Positions 24,009 to 31,492 of a stretch of 64,000 bases of DNA are shown piece after piece. Positions within the stretch are counted from its first letter, which is position 1, and every line of letters begins with the position of its first letter. The position numbers were made by a program, and so were the translations under genes. The notes below the pieces were generated by a model. The model worked only from the letters and a program-made list of their open reading frames with translations, did not search any database and was not told the DNA's origin. The DNA is from Flemingiibacterium sp045578725 (GTDB taxonomy: Bacteria; Bacillota; Clostridia; Oscillospirales; CAG-272), in assembly GCA_045578725.1 (NCBI GenBank), contig JAZNKS010000041.1, positions 1-64,000 of the forward strand, written 5' to 3'.

Positions 24009-25493
24009 ATGAAAAAACAGACTCTTCCCGCCCTGCTTGTCGGGGCGGCCGCCCTGCTTCTGATCGGCATTGCCGTCGGTCAGCTGATCGCGCGCCATCG
24101 CGAGGCCGAAGCTCCGGATACCGCACCGCCGCTCACGGGGCCCATCACAACCGATGCGGACACAACCGATGCGGACACAACCGATACGGATACAACCGAT
24201 ACGGATACAACCGATACGGACACAACCGATGCGGACACAACCGAATCGGATACAACCGATGCGGACACAACCGAATCGGATACAACCGATGCGGACACAA
24301 CCGATGCGGACACAACCGATGCGGATACAACCGACACGGATACAAGCGAATCGGACACAACCGAGGCGGATACAACCGATGCGGATACAACCGATGCGGA
24401 TACAACCCAATCGGATACAACCGAAGCGGACACAACCGCTGCGGATACAACCGATGCGGATACAACCGATGCGGTCACAGATCCACCGCATTCGCACGCG
24501 CCGGATGGCAAGATCCGCTGGGATGACAATACGCATTGGTATGTCTGCACCTGCGGCCTGTCCCTTCGTGAGGGCGGTCACTACGATACCAACAAAAACG
24601 GAAAATGCGATGTCTGCGGCTGTCCCGTCGCCGTTGAAACCGAGCCGGATGTCAGCGGTCCCGCCCTGGAAGGCGAGAAGCTGGAGGAGCTGCTTGAGCC
24701 GGCGAAGATCATCCTTCTGCGGCCCGAAGCCTCCGGTATCCGCGTGCACGAAACGGCGGATGCGCGGCTGGATTACTCCCACAGTGAGGACGGCTATGTG
24801 ATGGTGCGCACGCCTGCATCCGGCACCGAGCGGATGAAAGTGAAAATCCAAGGCCCCGCCACCGAATACACCTACAATCTGAAGCCCGGCGAGTGGACGG
24901 TCTTCCCGCTCTCCGACGGAAGCGGAAGCTATCGGCTGACCGTCTTCCGCAATGTGTCCGGCAATCGCTATGCGGCGGTGCTGGCGCACGCCTTTGAGGC
25001 CTCTCTGCGGGATGAATTCGCTCCGTTTTTGCGGCCGAATCAATATGTGAACTACGAAAATGCCCACAACACCATGAATAAGGCCGCTTCGCTGACGGCC
25101 GGGATCTCCGATACCCTCAAAAAGGTCGAGGCAATCTACAATTTCGTCACCGGGACGATCACCTACGATTACGCCAAGGCGGCGACGGTTGCAAGCGGAT
25201 ACCTGCCGGATCTCGATCGGGTGCTGGCCGAAAAGAAGGGCATCTGCTTTGATTATGCCGCGCTGATGGCCGGAATGCTCCGCTCGCAGGGAATCGCCTG
25301 CAAGCTGGTGGTCGGCTATGCCGATTCGCAGTATCACGCATGGATCAGCGTCTGGACCCCCGATCAGGGCTGGATTGACGGTGCGATCTTCTTCGACGGC
25401 GTGAAATGGCAGCGCATGGATCCCACCTTTGCCTCATCGGGGCAGGGCACGGGCATGGACGGCGTTGTTTATACGTCCAAATATATCTACTGA
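24009..25493 (+). CDS. Membrane-anchored transglutaminase-like protein with DTT-rich linker
   Basis: 494 residues. An N-terminal membrane anchor (residues about 8-26) is followed by a long linker of ~22 five-residue DTT-x-x units (about 47-158). Next is a Cys/His-rich module (about 162-215) with HWYVCTCGL and KCDVCGC, resembling a zinc ribbon. The C-terminal transglutaminase-like core has Cys413 (GICFDY), His443 (QYHAWI) and Asp457 (WIDGA), a complete catalytic triad. It should act outside the membrane as a protein cross-linker or protease. It is the first gene of the operon with the pilus-like genes, 12 nt before the GspF-like gene. Confidence 0.82.
   Translation: MKKQTLPALLVGAAALLLIGIAVGQLIARHREAEAPDTAPPLTGPITTDADTTDADTTDTDTTDTDTTDTDTTDADTTESDTTDADTTESDTTDADTTDADTTDADTTDTDTSESDTTEADTTDADTTDADTTQSDTTEADTTAADTTDADTTDAVTDPPHSHAPDGKIRWDDNTHWYVCTCGLSLREGGHYDTNKNGKCDVCGCPVAVETEPDVSGPALEGEKLEELLEPAKIILLRPEASGIRVHETADARLDYSHSEDGYVMVRTPASGTERMKVKIQGPATEYTYNLKPGEWTVFPLSDGSGSYRLTVFRNVSGNRYAAVLAHAFEASLRDEFAPFLRPNQYVNYENAHNTMNKAASLTAGISDTLKKVEAIYNFVTGTITYDYAKAATVASGYLPDLDRVLAEKKGICFDYAALMAGMLRSQGIACKLVVGYADSQYHAWISVWTPDQGWIDGAIFFDGVKWQRMDPTFASSGQGTGMDGVVYTSKYIY
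24149..24480 (+). repeat. 15-bp minisatellite inside the transglutaminase-like gene
   Basis: About 22 tandem copies of a 15-bp unit near ACAACCGATGCGGAT, with variants at the two x positions (DA, DT, ES, EA, QS, AA). The unit keeps the frame, so copy-number change would only alter linker length. Confidence 0.9.
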
Positions 25494-25505
25494 CCGAGGT
25501 GCCCA

Positions 25506-26537
25506 ATGAAGGAAGTACAACTGACACATTCCCATCTTGCCTCGCTGTACGGCCGTCTGGCGCTTTACTGCGGCTCCGGCATTCCGATGGCGGAGGCTCT
25601 GCGGCTTCTTGACGGGGACGAGGCTGCGCTGTATGCCTCGATGGCCGATACGCTGGAGAGCGGATGCCCGCTTGCCGATGCGATGAAAGAGGCCGGATGC
25701 TTTACGGCTTCGGATATCGGCATGATGATGGCCGGTGAGAGAGCCGGCAATCCCGCAAAAACGCTGGCTTCTCTGGCTGCCTATCACGAGCGCCGGAAAG
25801 AGACGCGGCGGATGCTGACCCACACGATGATCTATCCTCTGGTGCTGGGATTTGTCATGCTGGCGGTGCTGGTGATTCTGATCACGAAGGTGCTTCCGGT
25901 ATTTGATGAAGTTTACCGCTCGCTGGGAAGCGGGCTGGACGGGGCGGCAGGAGCCCTTCTGCATTTTGGAAAAGCCCTTGGCGCGGCTCTGCCGTATATC
26001 GAAATTCTGCTGGCGGTTCTGGTGCTTGCCATCCTGGTTGTATGGATGATTCCCGGCGCGAAGGCATCCATGGCGCGATTTGTGCGGCGGAGAATCGGCG
26101 ATCGCGGCATTGCCCGCCGGATGAATTCCGCCGCGATGGCACAGGCGCTGGCCGCCGCCGTATCCGGTTCGCTGACCCCGCAGGAGGGGCTTGTCCTTGC
26201 CAAAGAGCGGGTCGCGGATTGCCCGGCGGCCGCTCACCGGTGCGATGCGGGCCTGCGTGTGCTGGAGGAAGGCGGAAGTCTTGCCGATGCGCTGGGAGAG
26301 GCCGGCATTTTCACGGCGGCCGATCTTCGCCTCCTCGGCGTCGGTGAGCGGACGGGACAGGCCGATGCGGTGCTGGAGAAACTGGCATCCCGTGTGACGG
26401 AGGAGGCGCAGGCGGCGCTGGAGGCAAGGCTTATGATGGTGGAACCGGCAATGGTCCTTATCACCTCCGTGCTGGTCGGTATTCTGCTGCTCGGCGTTAT
26501 GCTCCCGCTGCTGGGCGTCATGAAAGCGATCGGGTGA
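25506..26537 (+). CDS. Type II secretion/type IV pilus inner-membrane protein (GspF/PilC-like)
   Basis: 343 residues with two GspF domains. Each has the helix LASLYGRLALYCGSGIPMAEAL or MAQALAAAVSGSLTPQEGLVLA, followed by a conserved loop (IGMMMAGERAGN; LRLLGVGERTGQ). Three membrane segments are visible (about 115-140, 165-185, 310-335). It should form the membrane platform on which a PilT/GspE-type ATPase works. It lies between the transglutaminase-like gene and the small one-pass proteins. Confidence 0.9.
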   Translation: MKEVQLTHSHLASLYGRLALYCGSGIPMAEALRLLDGDEAALYASMADTLESGCPLADAMKEAGCFTASDIGMMMAGERAGNPAKTLASLAAYHERRKETRRMLTHTMIYPLVLGFVMLAVLVILITKVLPVFDEVYRSLGSGLDGAAGALLHFGKALGAALPYIEILLAVLVLAILVVWMIPGAKASMARFVRRRIGDRGIARRMNSAAMAQALAAAVSGSLTPQEGLVLAKERVADCPAAAHRCDAGLRVLEEGGSLADALGEAGIFTAADLRLLGVGERTGQADAVLEKLASRVTEEAQAALEARLMMVEPAMVLITSVLVGILLLGVMLPLLGVMKAIG

Positions 26538-26541
26538 ATCG

Positions 26542-26856
26542 ATGCATACACAAAAAATTCACCGGTTCGGATGGCTTGCCGCTCTGCTGATCCCGGTGCT
26601 GATTCTCGCCTTTTTTACCCTTGCGATCCGGGAGGCGGATGACGGTCGGCGCGAGAGCGAAAAGGAGCGGCTTGAGGAGGCATTTCGGCGGGCGGCGATT
26701 GACTGCTATGCGCTGGAGGGCGCCTATCCGCGCGATGCCGAAGCGCTGATTGCAAGGCGCGGTCTGATCTGGGATCGGGAGGCCTTTGATGTAAAATATG
26801 AATATGTCGGCTCGAATCTGATGCCCGATATTACGGTACTGGTGCGCGGAAAATGA
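26542..26856 (+). CDS. Pseudopilin-like one-pass protein
   Basis: 104 residues. One N-terminal membrane helix (about 10-28) is followed by an amphipathic helix and the AIDCYALEGAYPRDAEALI segment that closely resembles the globular part of GspG-like pseudopilins. A canonical prepilin-peptidase site (G before F-T-L-x-E) is missing. It lies 4 nt after the GspF-like gene and overlaps the next gene by 4 nt. Confidence 0.7.
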   Translation: MHTQKIHRFGWLAALLIPVLILAFFTLAIREADDGRRESEKERLEEAFRRAAIDCYALEGAYPRDAEALIARRGLIWDREAFDVKYEYVGSNLMPDITVLVRGK

Positions 26857-27353
26857 AGAAACATCTGGATATCAGCATCGCCGCGCCGCTGGTGCTCTTT
26901 GCGGTATTTGTCATTCTTGCATCCGCCGTGCTTCTTGCGGGCGCGGGGCTGTATAAAGGAAATGTGGAGGCCGATCGGACGGCCTGGGAGGAGCGTACGG
27001 CCGCCGATTATATTGCCATGCGCGTGCGCCAGAGCGATGCGGCCGGCAGGTGCTTTGTCGGTGATTTCGATGAGAAAGCGCCGCGCGGCTCCGGCGATAC
27101 CTTCTTTTATCTGGAGGAATACGAGGGCGTGCTCTATTCAACACGGATTTATGCCCACGGCGGCTGGCTGTATGAGCTGTTTGCGCCCCATGAAGCGGAA
27201 TTTTCAAGGGAAGACGGACAGCGGCTGACCCCGCTTGACACGCTTTCCTTCACCCTGGAGAGCGGTCGGCTGACGGCCGTCTTCACTCATACGGGCGGGC
27301 ATGAGGATATGCGGATTCTGACCCTCCGCAGTTTTTCGGAGGTGCTCCCATGA
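26853..27353 (+). CDS. DUF4860-like one-pass protein
   Basis: 166 residues: N-terminal membrane helix (about 10-32), then a soluble domain with ADYIAMRVRQSDA and YLEEYEGVLYSTRIYAHGG. Sequence and context fit DUF4860, a family that accompanies clostridial type IV pilus-like genes. No prepilin cleavage motif. Overlaps both neighbours by 4 nt, so it is made together with them, probably as a minor pilin-like component. Confidence 0.68.
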   Translation: MKKHLDISIAAPLVLFAVFVILASAVLLAGAGLYKGNVEADRTAWEERTAADYIAMRVRQSDAAGRCFVGDFDEKAPRGSGDTFFYLEEYEGVLYSTRIYAHGGWLYELFAPHEAEFSREDGQRLTPLDTLSFTLESGRLTAVFTHTGGHEDMRILTLRSFSEVLP

Positions 27354-27754
27354 AGAACCGTTCGTTTTTGCTGATACTTGAGCAGCTCTGCATGATTCTG
27401 CTCTTTTCGCTGGCGGCTGTTCTTGCCCTGCGCGGCTTTGCAGAGGCAAAAGAGATCGGCCGCGAGGCCCGGTCGCTGGAATGGGCGGCTGCAGCCGCCG
27501 AAAACATGGCGGAAACCCTGAAGGATGTCCGGGGCGATTTTGCGGCGGCCGCCGGTGTGATCGGCGGTGAGCTGAACGGGGAGGGGCTTCTGGTGCGATC
27601 CAATCCCCACGGGATGGAAATCGCCGTGACAGCATCCCCGACGGATTCCGGCCATGCCCTTCTGGGCGCGGCCCGGATAACGGCTGCCTGCGGGGAAGAC
27701 GTGCTGCTTGAAATCACGGTCAGCTGGCAGAGGAGGGTTGAGAATGAAGGATAA
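27350..27754 (+). CDS. Pilin-like one-pass protein
   Basis: 134 residues. The N-terminal segment LLILEQLCMILLFSLAAVLAL has a Glu before the membrane helix, reminiscent of type IV pilins, but no Gly cleavage residue. A helix (REARSLEWAAAAAENMAETL) and a small beta domain follow. Family not recognised. It overlaps the preceding gene by 4 nt and the next gene starts inside it. Confidence 0.6.
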   Translation: MKNRSFLLILEQLCMILLFSLAAVLALRGFAEAKEIGREARSLEWAAAAAENMAETLKDVRGDFAAAAGVIGGELNGEGLLVRSNPHGMEIAVTASPTDSGHALLGAARITAACGEDVLLEITVSWQRRVENEG

Positions 27755-28103
27755 ATCCGCACCCGTTATGCTTCCGATCGGAGCAGCCTCGCTGCTTGTG
27801 ATCTTTGTATCGCTTCTTCTCGGCGTCTTTTCGCTGACGGTGCTCGGGGCGGCCGCTCAGGATAAGCGGGCGGCAGAGGCTTCGGCCGGAGCCGCGGCGG
27901 CCTACTATACAGCCGACTCGGAGGCAGAGCGGATCCTTGCCGAAATCCGGTCGGGGGAGCTTCCCGCCGGCGTGAAGAAGCAGGGGGACCGGTATTTCTA
28001 TACCTGCCCGATTACCGATTCCCTCACCCTGGAGGCCGAAATTGTTAAGGACGGGGAAGGCTGGCACATTGTAAGATGCCAGGCTGTGTCCGGGGCCGAA
28101 TAA
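27744..28103 (+). CDS. Pilin-like one-pass protein
   Basis: 119 residues from MKDKSAPVML, with AGAGGAGG upstream. One membrane helix (about 10-32) is followed by AAAAYYTADSEAERILAEI and a short beta domain (GDRYFYTCPITDSLTLE). It resembles PilX-like minor components in size and layout, without a canonical cleavage site. It overlaps the previous gene by 11 nt; PilT follows after 66 nt. Confidence 0.62.
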   Translation: MKDKSAPVMLPIGAASLLVIFVSLLLGVFSLTVLGAAAQDKRAAEASAGAAAAYYTADSEAERILAEIRSGELPAGVKKQGDRYFYTCPITDSLTLEAEIVKDGEGWHIVRCQAVSGAE

Positions 28104-28169
28104 GCCAGGCAGGCCGGATAAATTACGAAAAAGGAGTGTCATTGCCCTGCAATGACCGGGTGAAACATC

Positions 28170-29231
28170 ATGATGCATTTGCTGGATATTCTGGAAAAAG
28201 CGGTGCTGGAGCAGGCATCGGACATCTTTCTTGTCGCCGGCGGGCCGATCAGCCTGAAGCTGGAGGGGCATATCAGCCGCCTGGAGGATGACCGCCTTCT
28301 GCCGCCGGATACCGAAACGCTGATTCGCGAGATCTATAAGGCGGCGAACCGGCCGATCGAGAGCTATCTTGACACGGGCGACGACGATTTTGCTTTTGCG
28401 GTGCCGGGACTCGCCCGCTTCCGTGTGAATGCCTACCGCCAGCGCGGCTCAATGGCCGCCGTTGTCCGCGTGGTATCCTTCGATATCCCCGATTGGGAGG
28501 CGATCCACATTTCAGGCGAGGTGATGAAGCTGGCTTCGGTGACAAGCGGTCTGATTCTCTTTACCGGTACGGCCGGAAGCGGAAAATCGACCACCCAGGC
28601 CTGCATCATCGACCGGATCAACAGGACCCGGGACTGCCATATTGTCACGCTGGAGGACCCGATCGAATACCTCCACCGCAATCAGATGAGCATCGTCAGC
28701 CAGCGCGAAATTGCTGTTGATACCGCCGACTGCCTGTCCGCGCTCCGCGCCTGTCTGCGGCAGGCTCCGGATGTCATTCTGCTCGGTGAGATGCGGGATC
28801 CCCAGACCATCCGCACGGCGATCACGGCCGCCGAAACCGGCCATACGGTCATTGCCACGATGCATACCAAGGGCGCCGTCCACGCCATCGACCGCGTGAT
28901 CGACAATTTTTCCGGATCCGATAAGGAGCAGTTCCGCTTCCAGCTGGCCACCGTGCTGAAGACGGTGGTATCCCAGCAGATGCTCCCCGCAAAGGACGGC
29001 ACAAGCATACCCGCCTTTGAGATCATGCACATCAATTCCGCCATCCGCAGTATGATCCGCGACAACCGGAACCATCAGATCGAAAATGCGATTCTGACCG
29101 GCCGCGCCGAGGGCATGATCGCCATGGATGCGGCGATTCTGGCTCTGTGCCGGGAAGGCCGGATTACGGCTGAAACGGCGATTGCCTACGCCGATCATCC
29201 CGAGCAGATGGCAAAGCAGCTCGGATGCTGA
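28170..29231 (+). CDS. pilT: PilT-like twitching/retraction ATPase
   Basis: 353 residues. Walker A GTAGSGKST (about 132-140), Asp box HIVTLEDPIEYLH, Walker B DVILLGEMRD and His box ATMHTKGAVHAIDR are all intact. The N-terminal PAS-like domain is present (ASDIFLVAGGPISLKLEG). Sequence favours PilT over the extension ATPases PilB/GspE (no N1 domain, no Cys zinc site). It is the only ATPase of the operon, so it must either power assembly here or use a partner elsewhere. A terminator follows at once. Confidence 0.9.
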   Translation: MMHLLDILEKAVLEQASDIFLVAGGPISLKLEGHISRLEDDRLLPPDTETLIREIYKAANRPIESYLDTGDDDFAFAVPGLARFRVNAYRQRGSMAAVVRVVSFDIPDWEAIHISGEVMKLASVTSGLILFTGTAGSGKSTTQACIIDRINRTRDCHIVTLEDPIEYLHRNQMSIVSQREIAVDTADCLSALRACLRQAPDVILLGEMRDPQTIRTAITAAETGHTVIATMHTKGAVHAIDRVIDNFSGSDKEQFRFQLATVLKTVVSQQMLPAKDGTSIPAFEIMHINSAIRSMIRDNRNHQIENAILTGRAEGMIAMDAAILALCREGRITAETAIAYADHPEQMAKQLGC

Positions 29232-29238
29232 TACCTTT

Positions 29239-29273
29239 CATCCCGCAGACAAAAGCTGCGGGATGTTTTTTTT
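29239..29273 (+). terminator. Terminator of the pilus-like operon
   Basis: 10-bp stem CATCCCGCAG/CTGCGGGATG and eight T residues, 7 nt after the pilT stop. Confidence 0.92.
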
Positions 29274-29293
29274 GAAAAATATCGAAAAAAGTC

Positions 29294-29322
29294 TTGTACA
29301 ATTACCGAACTTGTGATATAAT
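29294..29322 (+). promoter_or_regulatory. Promoter of the NRPS/signalling operon
   Basis: TTGTAC-N17-TATAAT, 62 nt before the SARP gene. No TGTGACY heptamers are present here, unlike the surface-protein promoters. Confidence 0.75.
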
Positions 29323-29384
29323 AATATTATCTATAACTATGCGCTGACCCGGTTTGCGGGAATCTGCGGAAAGGCGGCAGAAAA

Positions 29385-30590
29385 ATGCCAGAAATTCAAG
29401 TCAATTTATTCGGTGAGCTTACCGTTCGTGCGGGGGAGAACTGTATCCGGGAAACGGACAGCCGCCAGCGCAAGGTATGGCTCCTGCTGGCCTATCTGCT
29501 GTTCCACCATGACCGGATTGTCAAGCCCGCCGAGCTGCTGGGGGTTATCTGGTCGGAGGAGGAGTGTGAGGCGGCATCGCCCGGCGCGATCAAGACGCTT
29601 CTGTACCGGCTCCGCCGTGAGCTTGAGCGGCTTTATAAGGGTGCCGGCAAGCAGCTGATTCTTCACATTGACGGCGGTTATTGCTGGAACGGCGATGTTG
29701 CCATGCACATGGATACCGAGGAATTCAGCCGCCGCTGTGAGGCCCTTGCGGACGGGGAGGATCCCGGTCTTGCCGCCGGGCTTCTGGGGCTGTACCGGGG
29801 CGAATTTCTTGCCTCCTTTTCATCTGAGTTCTGGGTCACGCCCCATGCGGTCTATTTTCACAATCTCTATATGGATCTGCTTCTTCGCACCCTTCCGGAG
29901 CTGGAGGCGGCCGGGCAGCATGAGGATATTCTGCAGCTCTGCCGGAAAGCAGCCGCTGTTGAGCCCTTCCATGAGGAGATCCATTGCCGTCTGATGGCGG
30001 CCTGCATCGCTCTGAAGAAATACAAGGAAGCGATGGAGGTCTATACCCGTCTGCGCGACCGGTTCCAGTCGGAATTGGGTATTGTCCCCTCCGATGAAAC
30101 CCGTGCCTATTATGCGGAGGCGGCCCGCTGCGGCGCTCAATCGGCTCTGACAGCCGAGGTACTGCGCGAGAGCCTGAACGAGAAGGATTCCCGCTTGGGA
30201 GCGCTGATCTGCGATTTCGATTTCTTCCGCGTGCTCTATCAGTCGATGGCACGCTCGGTGATGCGAAGCGGCATTGCGGTCCATCTGGCTCTGGTCACGA
30301 TGAAGGGGATCCGCGTTGCCGAATCGGATGAAAAGCGGTGGGAAAAGCTCCGCCTTGCGCTGGAGGATGCCATCCGCTGCTCCCTGCGCCGCGGCGATTC
30401 GGCCACGGCCTGCAGCAATTCGCAGTTCGTATTCATGCTTCCGCACGCCAATTACGAGAATACCGAAAAAGTCTGTGCCCGGATTGCCTCTGCCTATCAC
30501 AAGAAGGTATCCCGGCTCGAGCTGGGCCTCAATTTTGAAGTCTTCCCGATCGAGCCCGACGATAAGGAGAATCTGCAATGGATAAGATAG
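29385..30590 (+). CDS. SARP-type activator with degenerate GGDEF-like tail
   Basis: 401 residues. Residues 1-95 form an OmpR-like winged helix (VNLFGELTVRAGENC, IKTLLYRLRRELERL). Residues about 100-250 are the bacterial transcriptional activation (BTAD) domain (LYRGEFLASFSSEFWV, LKKYKEAMEVYTRLRDRF). Residues about 265-395 resemble a GGDEF fold (LICDFDFFRVLYQSMARSV, RGDSATACSNSQFVFMLPHA), but the GGDEF signature is replaced by CSNSQF, so it cannot make c-di-GMP. It may sense it or a related ligand. It heads the NRPS operon and overlaps the diguanylate cyclase gene by 13 nt. SARPs bind tandem heptamers close to the -10 box. Confidence 0.82.
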   Translation: MPEIQVNLFGELTVRAGENCIRETDSRQRKVWLLLAYLLFHHDRIVKPAELLGVIWSEEECEAASPGAIKTLLYRLRRELERLYKGAGKQLILHIDGGYCWNGDVAMHMDTEEFSRRCEALADGEDPGLAAGLLGLYRGEFLASFSSEFWVTPHAVYFHNLYMDLLLRTLPELEAAGQHEDILQLCRKAAAVEPFHEEIHCRLMAACIALKKYKEAMEVYTRLRDRFQSELGIVPSDETRAYYAEAARCGAQSALTAEVLRESLNEKDSRLGALICDFDFFRVLYQSMARSVMRSGIAVHLALVTMKGIRVAESDEKRWEKLRLALEDAIRCSLRRGDSATACSNSQFVFMLPHANYENTEKVCARIASAYHKKVSRLELGLNFEVFPIEPDDKENLQWIR

Positions 30591-31492
30591 CAGCCGGAAT
30601 CGGCACGCTGTACGGCTTTGATGCGGCAGAGAATCGCCTTGTCGATACCGCCGCGCTGTCAGCCCTTCTCGGATACGGGGAGTCGGAGCTTGAGGGGAAG
30701 CCCACGGATACGCTGCTTGGGACGGATTCCATGGGAGCGGCCGAAGCGATCGCTTCCGGACAGACGGATGTGCTGGCTCCCTTTACAAAAAAAGACGGAT
30801 CGCCCTTCTGGGGCCTCCATATAACGCTTGAAAAGTCCGATAATCTTCACCGGATGCTCCTGATTCCTGCGCCGTATACCGGTGCGCGCACACAGGAGAG
30901 TGCGGAATCGATGGCAGAGCTGCAGGAGCGGCTGGACCGCAATGAGCAGATGATCGGCTCGCTCTGCCTGCGCGCCTCCCAGGATTCGCTGACGAAGATT
31001 CTCAACGCCGCCTCCTCCCGTCAGCTGGCGGAGGAATATCTGGCCCAGTCCGAGCCGTGCTGTGCAATACTGGTGATCGACCTGGATGATTTCAAGGCGG
31101 TCAACGATACCTGGGGCCATATGTTTGGCGACACGGTTCTGATCCGGGTGGCCGAAACCATCCGCAGACTCTTCCGCTCCGGGGATATTGTCGGGCGGAT
31201 CGGCGGCGATGAATTTTTTGTCCTTATGAAGGGCACCTGTGATTGTGAGCTGATAAGCCGCCGCTGTGAAACGGTGATTGCCGAGCTGGGTGCACTCCGC
31301 TTTGCCGCAAACAAGGAAGCCCGGATCGGATGCTCCGTCGGAGCCGCGCTCTGTCTTGATGGCGGATGCGATTATAAAACGCTGTTCAATGCGGCGGACC
31401 GCGCGCTCTATCTTGCCAAATCGGCAGGCGGCGGTCAGTACCGCCTCGCACCGATCCCCGAAAACGCTGAAAAGAAGGAAACAGAAGTATGA
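30578..31492 (+). CDS. Diguanylate cyclase with N-terminal PAS-like domain
   Basis: 304 residues. Residues about 15-110 look like a PAS domain (LLGYGESELEGKPTDTLL, TKKDGSPFWGLHITLE). A short coiled coil follows, then a GGDEF domain with the intact active site Gly209-Gly-Asp-Glu-Phe213 (GRIGGDEFFVLM), the VIDLDDFKAVNDTWGH metal-binding motif and no clear RxxD inhibitory site. It should make c-di-GMP. It overlaps the SARP gene by 13 nt and the NRPS gene by 4 nt, so all three are translated together. Confidence 0.88.
   Translation: MDKIAAGIGTLYGFDAAENRLVDTAALSALLGYGESELEGKPTDTLLGTDSMGAAEAIASGQTDVLAPFTKKDGSPFWGLHITLEKSDNLHRMLLIPAPYTGARTQESAESMAELQERLDRNEQMIGSLCLRASQDSLTKILNAASSRQLAEEYLAQSEPCCAILVIDLDDFKAVNDTWGHMFGDTVLIRVAETIRRLFRSGDIVGRIGGDEFFVLMKGTCDCELISRRCETVIAELGALRFAANKEARIGCSVGAALCLDGGCDYKTLFNAADRALYLAKSAGGGQYRLAPIPENAEKKETEV

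Noticed and set aside
24149..24480. Possible CRISPR array
   Set aside because: The units are contiguous 15-bp coding repeats without unique spacers, and no cas genes are present.
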